The notes under the pieces are model-generated. The model was not told the origin of the DNA. It did no database searches and was given only the letters and a program-made list of their open reading frames with translations. From contig NZ_JADQDQ010000003.1 in the NCBI RefSeq assembly GCF_015694725.1, positions 186,001 to 250,000 on the forward strand: 64,000 nt of DNA, given 5' to 3'. Position numbers and translations under genes: made by a program. The stretch comes from Hymenobacter jeongseonensis (GTDB lineage: Bacteria > Bacteroidota > Bacteroidia > Cytophagales > Hymenobacteraceae). Shown here in pieces: positions 1 to 7,829 of this stretch; position 1 is the stretch's first letter; every line of letters starts with the position of its first letter.

Positions 1-1
1 C

Positions 2-1309
2 AGCTTTGAGCTGCACCGCACCTACCGCATTGAGGACCAGGAAGAGGCCGGCGGCGCCCTTATTGCCGAAGTCTTCACGCGCCAGTACCTGAGCAACGAC
101 CGGGTGCTGTGCTACCTGCGCCCGTACAACACCCACCGCCAGACCGAAGGCTACCTCTACATCAAGGAAAACGATGTGGCCCGCTACGTGACCAACCTCG
201 ACATCACGCCCCAAACCGTGGTGCGCAGCGTGCAGGTGCTGCACCGCGGCGGCGAATGGACATCGTCGTTGAGCGTGAGCCCCGGCGAAATTGTGGACGT
301 GCGCCTGGAGGGCGAAGGCCTGCAAAAAGCGCGTTTGTCCTTCGAAGATTTGCCCATTATTCCTTCCGATTCCACCGTGCGGACCGATGCCCGGCTGGTG
401 TATCGGGTGCAGGTGCCGGTGAGCTTCGCCAAACGGAAAAGCATTATCTATAACCTGGGGCAGCCCACGGGGTATTCGCTTACCATCAAAGAGTTTCAAC
501 GGCCGCATCCGCTCAGTTTCGTATCGGTGGTGTATGGCGAAGCGTCGCGGCCGCTCACCCGCATCGACGGGCCTTTGCTGCACGATGGCACTATTCGCGA
601 CGTGGTGTTTCAGTTCAACCCCAACGGCATCGACCAAGGCGAGCAGCTATTCGGCAAGCAGTATCTGAGTTTCGAGGTGCGAACCCTCAATAGCAAAGGC
701 GAGCTGATTGAGCTGCGAAACATCGACAACGTCGTCATTTGCCCCGGCGAGAATTCGCTGCGAACGGCTTTTTACGCCGACAAGCAATGCCGTACCGACC
801 CCATCAGCATCAACTCGCTGCTGGGCCGCAAATCGTACGACCTCGACGACTGGAGCCGCATTGTGGTAACCGTGCGCCACCAGGCCAGCCAGTACGCCGA
901 GCCCGGCCACACCCAAACGGTAGAAGTGGTACTAAAGCGCCGTTACAAATTCGATATTGACGTGAGCTTTCCGGCTGGCCTGCTCACCCGGCGGGAGGGC
1001 CAGGAGGGCTACGGCGACTTTGGTGGTATTTCGCTGGCCACGCTGGCGCAGCTCAGCTTCTACAGCCCGGATAAAATCAACCGCCTGCGTCCATATAAGA
1101 TTGGGGCCGGTTTCGTGGCCCTCAACGCCTTCAACCTAAGCCAGAGCAGCACTAGCGAACGCGACTTGGGTATTGTAATTCTGGGTTCGGTGTACCCCAC
1201 GCGGCGCGATGCCAAGTTCACGTTTCCGCTGTACCTGGGAGGCGGACGGTTGTTGGGCGCGGGCAAGTGGTTCTATTTGCTCGGGCCGGGCATTGGCGTG
1301 CGGTTGTAA
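2..1309 (+). CDS. Hypothetical protein, 5' end outside the window
   Basis: The frame is open from base 2 to the TAA at 1307-1309 (435 codons visible), so the gene begins before the window; an internal GTG at 104 is not a credible start. I do not recognise a named family. The visible part has alternating hydrophobic and polar stretches typical of beta-rich proteins, a middle section with gapless mixed strands, and a C-terminal segment rich in Gly and aromatic residues that ends GPGIGVRL, like the last strand of a Bacteroidetes outer-membrane barrel. No catalytic motif was seen. It stands alone: the next gene is on the opposite strand and converges on it. An envelope location is inference from the C-terminus only. 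Confidence 0.75.
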   Translation, partial: SFELHRTYRIEDQEEAGGALIAEVFTRQYLSNDRVLCYLRPYNTHRQTEGYLYIKENDVARYVTNLDITPQTVVRSVQVLHRGGEWTSSLSVSPGEIVDVRLEGEGLQKARLSFEDLPIIPSDSTVRTDARLVYRVQVPVSFAKRKSIIYNLGQPTGYSLTIKEFQRPHPLSFVSVVYGEASRPLTRIDGPLLHDGTIRDVVFQFNPNGIDQGEQLFGKQYLSFEVRTLNSKGELIELRNIDNVVICPGENSLRTAFYADKQCRTDPISINSLLGRKSYDLDDWSRIVVTVRHQASQYAEPGHTQTVEVVLKRRYKFDIDVSFPAGLLTRREGQEGYGDFGGISLATLAQLSFYSPDKINRLRPYKIGAGFVALNAFNLSQSSTSERDLGIVILGSVYPTRRDAKFTFPLYLGGGRLLGAGKWFYLLGPGIGVRL

Positions 1310-1479
1310 TATCAGCAGTCATTTGGTGTAATCCTACAATTCTAAATTTCCGGCCGAATAGATTTCACAGGAAATTCTGCGGGTCTTTTTCAAATTTTAA
1401 ACTGTTAATAGCCGAAGAATATATCTGGAATCGGGCATAGACAGCAGGTTGCAATAATCGATTTTGCTGATTAGTGGCC

Positions 1480-2613
1480 CTACAGGCGAATACCTACATC
1501 GAAACGGAAAGAGGTGTGCTTGGGAGTATACGTATAGAATTCGCGGTTGTCAATCATGCGGTCGTAGCGAAGCTCAGCGCTGAGGCGCTGAATGTTCAGG
1601 CCAATTCCACCAGCAAAACCGATGCTTAGCGCGTCTAATTCGATGGGGATTTCGCGTGACGTTGTGAGCGTAAACGGGACGCTGAACACCGAAGAATTGT
1701 TGAAGTTGCGGGCAAGGCTCGGGCCAGCGTTCAGAAACGGGCGCAACTTGCCATGGCCTACCGTGTACCGAATCAATAAGGGCACTTGCACCTGTGAAAA
1801 GCTCATTCTCGCAGTGAGTGAAGTAGGCACAATGCCGGAATTATACGAGTTATAATCGCCGCTGTAGAGGCTTTGTAGCTTCACATATACGGCCTCAACT
1901 TGCACCGAGAAGTTTGTGCGCGTGGCCACATTGAGCATTGCGCCGGCCTGAAATCCAATTGCATTTGTGTGTGAACTCCGGTAGTCCTCCGAAGCCAGGC
2001 TGAAATCGGATGTATTCACACCAGCTTTCAGCCCGAAAGTGGTGCGCAGGCCCATGTCGCGCTTTATCTGCTGGGTAGCCTGTTGCGGGAAGCGGCATTG
2101 GTTGTAGGCCACTACCAAAGCCGAAACGCCCGTGGCGGTGTAAGGGTACTGACTTTGAATTTTATTCGAGCCAAACTCAAACTGCGGACAGTCCACCAAC
2201 AGCTGCGCGTAGCTAAGCTGCGCCGTAACAGGAGAAATTTCTACTGCGTGGGTTGAATCCTTTGGTTGGAGATAGAAGCGAAGCTCCTTTTCGTCGTTCT
2301 GCCCGGTGTAAGCACTCATGTAGCCTGTCACGAGGGGGGACAAAAACCGTGGCGCGCCGTGGGCAACTATTTGCTTGCTCACGCCGCCCACGCCCGCCGC
2401 ACTGCCATAGCTGCGGGCTTCGCTGGCATTGATATCCACGGCCGGTTGGCCTGCCCGAAGTAAACGGACTGTGCTGGCCCCGCTGCCAATCAGCTGAATA
2501 CGGCCGCGCAAAGTATCGCCGTTGGCTTTAACCAAATAATCCGGCTGAGTATTCTGGGCCAGGGCTGCCCCGGCATTCAGGAACAATATGGAAAAAAGTA
2601 CTGGTAGTTTCAT
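1480..2613 (-). CDS. Exported outer-membrane beta-barrel protein (PorT-like)
   Basis: 377 residues from the ATG at 2613. An in-frame ATG 51 bases upstream would put extra residues before the signal peptide, so the inner start is preferred. MKLPVLFSILFLNAGAALAQ is a clear Sec signal peptide. Residues about 25-60 (DYLVKANGDTLRGRIQL) match the usual opening of Bacteroidetes proteins of this kind, and from about residue 190 (FGLKAGVN) to the terminal FDVGIRL the sequence has the alternating pattern of an 8-strand porin-like barrel (outer membrane protein beta-barrel domain). Function unknown; no enzyme motif. It lies just downstream of the phosphohexomutase gene but beyond a strong terminator, so it probably has its own promoter. 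Confidence 0.8.
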   Translation of the reverse strand: MKLPVLFSILFLNAGAALAQNTQPDYLVKANGDTLRGRIQLIGSGASTVRLLRAGQPAVDINASEARSYGSAAGVGGVSKQIVAHGAPRFLSPLVTGYMSAYTGQNDEKELRFYLQPKDSTHAVEISPVTAQLSYAQLLVDCPQFEFGSNKIQSQYPYTATGVSALVVAYNQCRFPQQATQQIKRDMGLRTTFGLKAGVNTSDFSLASEDYRSSHTNAIGFQAGAMLNVATRTNFSVQVEAVYVKLQSLYSGDYNSYNSGIVPTSLTARMSFSQVQVPLLIRYTVGHGKLRPFLNAGPSLARNFNNSSVFSVPFTLTTSREIPIELDALSIGFAGGIGLNIQRLSAELRYDRMIDNREFYTYTPKHTSFRFDVGIRL

Positions 2614-2667
2614 GCAAAGAAGAACAATTGGTTGATAAGCAAATTGGGACGAAGTTAAGCGCAAAAA

Positions 2668-2712
2668 AAGAGGCCCTGCGTTGTATTTCTGAAATACAAC
2701 GCAGGGCCTCTT
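2668..2712 (-). terminator. Intrinsic terminator after the phosphohexomutase gene
   Basis: A perfect 21-bp inverted repeat (arms 2668-2688 and 2692-2712, 3-base loop) is followed on the minus strand by a T-run (A-run 2663-2669 on the plus strand). It lies 18 bases past the stop codon at 2730, which is the expected place for termination of that transcript. Confidence 0.85.
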
Positions 2713-2729
2713 GGCAACTTTACGAGTAA

Positions 2730-4466
2730 TTACTGAAGCTTCATATCCGCAATGATGGCCTGGATTTTCTCTTGCGCCAGCCCCGTAGCCAAATCAAAAT
2801 CAACCGCTGATTTCAGGGGCTGCTTTACGCTGAAATAGAACTTGATTTTGGGTTCGGTGCCGCTGGGGCGGGCCGATATTTTGCTGCCGTCTTCGGTGAT
2901 GAATTGGAGGACGTTGGAGCTTTCCAGGCCGGTGTCGGTGGCGAGGCCAGTGCGCAGGTCGTGAATGCGGCCGGTTTTGTAGTCCCGGATTTCCACCACT
3001 TTCAGACCGGCGATGGTGGCGGGCGGGTTGGCCCGTAGCTCGGCCATCATCTCCTGAATTTCCTCGGCGCCACGCTGGCCTTTTTTGGTGAGCGAAATCA
3101 GGTCTTCCACGTAGAGGCCGTATTGGGCGTACATCTGCACCATTTCCTGGTAGAGCGTGCGGCCCTGGTCTTTGGCCACGGCGGCCATTTCGGCCACCAG
3201 CGCGCAGGCCGATACAGCGTCCTTGTCCCGCACAAAATCCCCGATGAGGAAGCCGTAACTTTCCTCGCCGCCGCCGATGTATGTTTCCTTGCCCTCGAGG
3301 TCGCGGATGAGGCCGGCGATGTACTTGAAGCCGGTAAGCGTTTGGTAGCTCTTCACGTTGTGGCCGCGGGCAATGTCGCCCAGGATTTCGCTCGTAACGA
3401 TGGTGTACACGATGAAGTCCCGTGACGTGGCCTGGCCCGCGCGGTGCCGCGCCGACAGCAGGTAGTAGGTAAGCAGGGCAGCGGTTTGGTTGCCGTTGAG
3501 CAGCACCCATTCGCCCTTGTCATTTTTCACGCCCACGCCCACACGGTCGGCGTCGGGGTCGGTAGCCAGCACAATGTCGGCGTCTTGGGCCTGGGCTTGG
3601 TCGAGGGCCAGTTGCATGGCGCTTTGCTCCTCCGGGTTGGGCGACTGCACGGTGGGGAAATTGCCATCGGGCGTGGCCTGGGCGTCCACAATGCTCACAT
3701 TTGTGAAGCCAAACGCCTCTAGCAAGCCCGGCACGAGCGTAATGCCCGAGCCGTGAATGGGCGTATACACAATCTTCAAATCGTGCTGGCGCTTGATGGC
3801 GGCGGGGTCGATGCTGAGCTGCTCGGCACGGGCAAAATAGCGGGCGTCGAGGTCGCGGCCGATGCTGATTATTTTCGAGCGGTCAGCGTCAAATTTTACG
3901 TCGCCAACGCTGGTGATTTTAGTGACTTCGGCAATAATGTTTTTGTCGTGCGGCGCCACCACTTGTGCCCCGTCGTTCCAGTATACCTTGTAGCCGTTGT
4001 ACTCCTTGGGGTTGTGCGAAGCTGTTATCACACAGCCGCTTTGGCAGCCCAACTCGCGGATGGTAAACGACAGTTCGGGCGTGGGACGCAACGCGTCAAA
4101 CAAATAGACAATAATGCCATTGGCCGAAAAAATACCGGCAGCAATTTGTGCAAATTCGGCGCTGTTGTTCCGGCTGTCGTGCGCTATGGCAACCTTGATT
4201 TCCTGACCCGGGAAACTCTGAATTAGATAATTACACAAGCCCTGCGTGGCCATGCCCAGCGTGTAGCGGTTCATCCGGTTGGAGCCCGGCCCCATGACGC
4301 CGCGCAGGCCGCCCGTTCCAAATTCGAGGGTGCGGTAGAACGCGTCAGTAAGAGCCTCTTCGTGGCCGTTGGCCACCATTTCGCGAATGGCAAGTTGGGT
4401 TTGGGCGTCGTAGTCGGGCGTGAGCCAAGTGTCGATGGTTTGCTGGATGGTGGGAGCGAGGGGCAT
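2730..4466 (-). CDS. Phosphoglucomutase/phosphomannomutase (alpha-D-phosphohexomutase)
   Basis: 578 residues, full length for the long bacterial PGM/PMM class. It interconverts hexose 1-phosphate and 6-phosphate in the cytoplasm, feeding glycogen and sugar-nucleotide synthesis. All four active-site loops are visible: the phosphoserine loop TASHNPKEYNGYKVYW with Ser150, the Mg-binding DPDADR at 303-308, the sugar-binding GGGEESYGF near residue 400, and the phosphate-binding RPSGTEPKIKFY near the C-terminus. Sequence alone does not settle glucose versus mannose preference; GEESYGF is common in glucose-active enzymes of this group. The gene is monocistronic, ending in the terminator at 2668-2712. 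Confidence 0.93.
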   Translation of the reverse strand: MPLAPTIQQTIDTWLTPDYDAQTQLAIREMVANGHEEALTDAFYRTLEFGTGGLRGVMGPGSNRMNRYTLGMATQGLCNYLIQSFPGQEIKVAIAHDSRNNSAEFAQIAAGIFSANGIIVYLFDALRPTPELSFTIRELGCQSGCVITASHNPKEYNGYKVYWNDGAQVVAPHDKNIIAEVTKITSVGDVKFDADRSKIISIGRDLDARYFARAEQLSIDPAAIKRQHDLKIVYTPIHGSGITLVPGLLEAFGFTNVSIVDAQATPDGNFPTVQSPNPEEQSAMQLALDQAQAQDADIVLATDPDADRVGVGVKNDKGEWVLLNGNQTAALLTYYLLSARHRAGQATSRDFIVYTIVTSEILGDIARGHNVKSYQTLTGFKYIAGLIRDLEGKETYIGGGEESYGFLIGDFVRDKDAVSACALVAEMAAVAKDQGRTLYQEMVQMYAQYGLYVEDLISLTKKGQRGAEEIQEMMAELRANPPATIAGLKVVEIRDYKTGRIHDLRTGLATDTGLESSNVLQFITEDGSKISARPSGTEPKIKFYFSVKQPLKSAVDFDLATGLAQEKIQAIIADMKLQ

Positions 4467-4557
4467 AGAAAGGAGGGTTTCGGGAGAAAGAAAGAACGGG
4501 TGTAAAGAAAAGAAGTTTGTGGCATGAAACAGCTACGGCGCGTTCCTTTTGCAGTGC

Positions 4558-5691
4558 TTACAAATTCCCGCGCAGGGCCTGCTCGCGCTCAATGCTTTCA
4601 AACAAGGCCTTGAAGTTGCCTTTGCCGAAGCTTTTGGCGCCTTTGCGCTGAATGATTTCGTAGAAAACCGTGGGCCGGTCTTCCACGGGCTTGGTGAAAA
4701 TCTGGAGCAAATAACCTTCTTCGTCGCGGTCCACGAGCAAGTTTAGCTCCTTGATTGAAGCCAAATCCTCGTCGATGGCGCCGATGCGGTCGAGCAGGTC
4801 GTCGTAGTACGTGCCGGGCACGCTCAGGAACTCCACGCCGCGGCGGCGCAGCTCGGTGACGGTGCTGCGGATGTCGTTGGTGGCAATGGCAATGTGCTGC
4901 ACGCCGGGCGAGTGATAAAAGTCGAGATACTCCTCAATCTGCGACTTTTTCTTGCCTTCGGCGGGCTCGTTGATGGGGAATTTCACGTAGCCGTTGCCGT
5001 TGGAAACGACCTTCGACATGAGGGCCGAATATTCGGTGCTGATGTCTTCATCGTCGAAGGTGAGCAGGAGCTTGAAGCCCATCACGTCCTCGTAAAACTT
5101 CACCCAGGTATTCATTTCGCCCCAGCCTACGTTGCCCACGCAGTGGTCGACGTGCAGCAAGCCCACCGGGTTGCCCTGCTGAATGGTGCTGCTTTTGGCC
5201 ACGAAACCGGGCATGAACGGGCCGGTATAGTTGGTGCGCTCCACGAAGGTGTGCACGCTCTCGCCGTAGGTGTAGATGCCGGCCAGCGTCACGGAGCCGT
5301 GCTCATCCTCAATGGTATATGGCTCGAAGGCCACGCGGGCGCCGCGTTTGGTGGTTTCCTCGAAGGACTTGCGGGCGTCGTCTACCCACAGGGCCATCAC
5401 CTTCACGCCGTCGCCGTGCTGGGCCACGTGGCGCGTAATGTCAGAATCGGGCAGGAGAGAGGTCGTGAGCACCAGCCGGATTTTGCCTTGCTGCAGCACG
5501 TAGCTGGCGCGGTCGCGCAGGCCGGTTTCGGGGCCGGCGTAGGCCACCAGCTCGTAGCCGAAGGCCGCCTGGTAGTAGTAGGCCGACTGCTTGGCATTGC
5601 CGACGTAGAATTCGACGAAGTCGGTGCCTTTGAGCGGGAGGAAGTCCTGGGCGGGCTGGGCCAGCACTTCGGGCGAGGTCATGGTATGCAT
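4558..5691 (-). CDS. hppD: 4-hydroxyphenylpyruvate dioxygenase
   Basis: 377 residues, normal for the family. It is a non-haem Fe(II) enzyme that turns 4-hydroxyphenylpyruvate into homogentisate in tyrosine degradation. Two vicinal-oxygen-chelate domains are present. The iron ligands are visible as His183 (HVDHCVGN), His266 (GVQHIAIA) and Glu345 (VFYEIIQRKG), and the C-terminal gate region FGKGNFKALFESIE is conserved. The first ATG gives MHTMTSPE; a second ATG three codons later is equally possible. No other tyrosine-degradation gene is adjacent. The terminal residues QALRGN are a family hallmark. Confidence 0.95.
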   Translation of the reverse strand: MHTMTSPEVLAQPAQDFLPLKGTDFVEFYVGNAKQSAYYYQAAFGYELVAYAGPETGLRDRASYVLQQGKIRLVLTTSLLPDSDITRHVAQHGDGVKVMALWVDDARKSFEETTKRGARVAFEPYTIEDEHGSVTLAGIYTYGESVHTFVERTNYTGPFMPGFVAKSSTIQQGNPVGLLHVDHCVGNVGWGEMNTWVKFYEDVMGFKLLLTFDDEDISTEYSALMSKVVSNGNGYVKFPINEPAEGKKKSQIEEYLDFYHSPGVQHIAIATNDIRSTVTELRRRGVEFLSVPGTYYDDLLDRIGAIDEDLASIKELNLLVDRDEEGYLLQIFTKPVEDRPTVFYEIIQRKGAKSFGKGNFKALFESIEREQALRGNL

Positions 5692-5842
5692 GGACGGAAG
5701 GGGAAAGTAAGGGTGGGGGTGAGGCGGTAAAATTACGGGTTCGGATATAAATCAGCCGTTGCCGTACAAATGCGAATCAGAAACGGCGAGTGTTTAGCAT
5801 TTCATTCCCATTTTTGTGCCCAATCATCTGCCTTAGCGCCCC

Positions 5843-6229
5843 ATGAATACCGAAGAACTAAACCTCGCCCTAGTGGCCCTGATTGAGAAAAAAGCCGAGC
5901 TGCACACCCTCAAGTACGACGACGCGCGCTACGACGACGTGGAAGAGGCCCTGCACGATTTGGAGGACGATTTCAACGATGAATACGGCGAATTCCTGGA
6001 AACGGCGCTCGACAAAGTGCATACCGACCTGAAATCGGACACCGACGTGCTGCTGCCCACCGCCTACCTGCCCAGCACCCCCGGCTCCACGCCCTCGCCC
6101 AAAGAAGGCGTCTGGGTCGATTCAGAGAAATACCCTGGCAAGGAAGCCCGCATCACGCTCATCCCCAATCCGGTGCGCATCATGCTCACCGTGGGCAAGC
6201 AGGTGCAGCAGGAGCTGTGGAAAGCGTAA
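5843..6229 (+). CDS. Small acidic conserved-type protein, function unknown
   Basis: 128 residues starting at ATG 5843. The first 70 residues are strongly acidic and predicted helical (repeats of DD/EE around LHDLEDDFNDEYGEFLE), and the last 35 residues form a short strand-rich tail (RITLIPNPVRIMLTVGK). There is no signal peptide, membrane segment or known motif. Codon use resembles the neighbours, so it is probably a real gene. A family-1 hairpin element begins 25 bases after the stop and may also limit transcription, since its right arm runs into TTCTTTTT. Confidence 0.7.
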   Translation: MNTEELNLALVALIEKKAELHTLKYDDARYDDVEEALHDLEDDFNDEYGEFLETALDKVHTDLKSDTDVLLPTAYLPSTPGSTPSPKEGVWVDSEKYPGKEARITLIPNPVRIMLTVGKQVQQELWKA

Positions 6230-6254
6230 GCAACTAGCCTATTTAGAATAAAAC

Positions 6255-6362
6255 AGAACGTCATGCTGAGCGCAGTCGAAGCATCTCGCGTGCAATAGTG
6301 ACTCATTCAATTGAATTACTACCACACGCGAGATGCTTCGACTGCGCTCAGCATGACGTTCT
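6255..6362. repeat. Family-1 hairpin element (copy 1)
   Basis: Perfect 38-bp arms (6255-6292 and 6325-6362) around a 32-base loop. The arm contains the family core GTCATGCTGAGCGCAGTCGA followed by AGCATCTCGCGTG. It lies between two genes on the plus strand. The right arm is followed by a short T-run, so it might also act as a terminator for the gene ending at 6229. Confidence 0.9.
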
Positions 6363-6396
6363 TTTTGTGAGTTCTACTCAGATAAAATCTAACAAT

Positions 6397-6744
6397 ATGC
6401 TTTATCGCATTGCCGAAGCTGCCGACTGGCAGCAAGCCCAGCAAACCGGAGTTTTTATCAGCGCCGACCTCGCGGCCGATGGCTTTTTACATTCTTCCGA
6501 GCCGCATCAGATACTGGAAACCGCGCACCGCTACTATGCCGGCAAGTCCGATTTGGTGTTGCTGGAATGGGATGAGGAAGCTTTGGCCGCTGCGGGTGTG
6601 CGGGTGGAACGCGAATGGGTGTCCTCGCGCGGCGAAGCATTTGCCCACGTGTTTGGGCCGGTACCGCTCGCGGCAGTGCGCCGGGTATGGCCTTTCAAGG
6701 CCCAAGAAGATGGTAAATTCCTGCTGCCGAGTGATATTGCATAA
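6397..6744 (+). CDS. DUF952 family protein
   Basis: 115 residues from ATG 6397. An upstream in-frame start would read through the hairpin element and is rejected. The sequence follows the DUF952 pattern: an N-terminal MLYRIAEAADWQQAQQTG, then the conserved block ADGFLHSSEPHQILETAHRYY, then DLVLLEWD and a C-terminal segment with HVFGPVPLAAV. These are small cytoplasmic proteins of unknown biochemical role with a fold related to the glutathione-S-transferase C-terminal/ART-like groups only by prediction. No partner gene is evident; the downstream lipoprotein starts 77 bases later and could share the transcript. Confidence 0.85.
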   Translation: MLYRIAEAADWQQAQQTGVFISADLAADGFLHSSEPHQILETAHRYYAGKSDLVLLEWDEEALAAAGVRVEREWVSSRGEAFAHVFGPVPLAAVRRVWPFKAQEDGKFLLPSDIA

Positions 6745-6821
6745 CGTGTAGCCAGGCATGCAACCCTGGCGCCGCCAGATGCATCTTCCCGCTAGAAGCA
6801 CCTTCCCATCCCCCTGGTCGT

Positions 6822-7676
6822 ATGCTGCCTTTTTACCTGCGTCCCGTGCATTTGCTGGCCCTGGCGGGGCTGGTCGCCACAGCTGGCTGTGCGCCCACTT
6901 ATGAGTTGGGCCTGAAACCAGCCCGGCCAACCCAGCAATTTACCGAAGGACAAGAACAGGCCCTGGCCGTGGGCGACAGCGTGGAAGTGCGCCTCCGCTT
7001 TGTGTGCTACGAGCCGACACGAGTGGTATTTGAGGCCGAATACTACAACCCCACCAAACGCTCCTTGGTGGTTGACCCCGCCGATTTCAAATACCAGGCA
7101 AGCCGCTTGTCGGTGTCAGAACCCGCGCCCGGCCAGAAAAGGAAGCGTCCCAAGCCCCTGCCGGGTACGCAAGTGACCGCCGCCGAAGCTGCCGCCAGCA
7201 TGGCCCTGCCGCTGCCACCCTTGCCTCCCAGTGCAGTAGCTGCATTTGACCCAGAGCCAGAAATTCGTGCTCTAAGTGAACGAGCCGAGAAAGAAGCCGC
7301 CAAAGCCGCGCGCATCGACTGGCTGGGCATAGCGTTGGGCGCCGCCAGCTTGGCCACCGACGTGGCCAGCATCGGCAAGCGGGAAACCACGGCCCAATAC
7401 CAAAGCCGGGCCGCCATTCACGACGCGGCCGTGACCTACAGCGCCATTTCAACGGCCGCCAAAATCGGCCACGCCGTAACGGCCGACGTGATGCAGCAGC
7501 GCGCCGCCAACCTACAAGAGTATGCCTTGCGCAAAGTGACGCTGGCGCCGGGCTACCAAGTGAAAGGCTACCTCTACTTTCCGCGCTACGATGCGGCCGA
7601 TGGCTTGGTGGTAAGTGCCCCGGTGGGCAGCAGCGCGGTGCCGCTGGAGTTTGTGCAAGTGCGTACGCGACGGTAG
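6822..7676 (+). CDS. Lipoprotein of unknown function
   Basis: 284 residues. The N-terminus MLPFYLRPVHLLALAGLVATAGC is a lipoprotein signal with the acylated Cys in ATAGC. Residues about 45-85 form a beta-rich stretch (VEVRLRFVCYEPTRVVFEAE), residues 95-150 are Pro/Ala-rich and probably a linker, and 150-220 are Ala-rich and helical. The C-terminus VKGYLYFPRYDAADGLVVSAPV suggests another strand pair. No family recognised. It ends before a bidirectional terminator shared with the convergent ABC-F gene. Confidence 0.7.
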   Translation: MLPFYLRPVHLLALAGLVATAGCAPTYELGLKPARPTQQFTEGQEQALAVGDSVEVRLRFVCYEPTRVVFEAEYYNPTKRSLVVDPADFKYQASRLSVSEPAPGQKRKRPKPLPGTQVTAAEAAASMALPLPPLPPSAVAAFDPEPEIRALSERAEKEAAKAARIDWLGIALGAASLATDVASIGKRETTAQYQSRAAIHDAAVTYSAISTAAKIGHAVTADVMQQRAANLQEYALRKVTLAPGYQVKGYLYFPRYDAADGLVVSAPVGSSAVPLEFVQVRTRR

Positions 7677-7766
7677 TTCAATCCTGCGAAGCCTTTTTGG
7701 TAGTTAGAACAAATTTACTCTGAACTATGGTTGTCGGGAGAACAGGTGAAATCTTGGTTCTAAACT

Positions 7767-7805
7767 AAAAAAGGTCCCTGCAGTAATATTGCAGGGACCT
7801 TTTTT
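7767..7805. terminator. Bidirectional intrinsic terminator
   Basis: Perfect 16-bp arms AAAAAAGGTCCCTGCA (7767-7782) and its complement (7790-7805) with a 7-base loop. Poly-A on one side and poly-T on the other make it usable in both directions, and it sits between convergent genes. Confidence 0.88.
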
Positions 7806-7829
7806 ATATCAAATCGATAAGTCGAATAC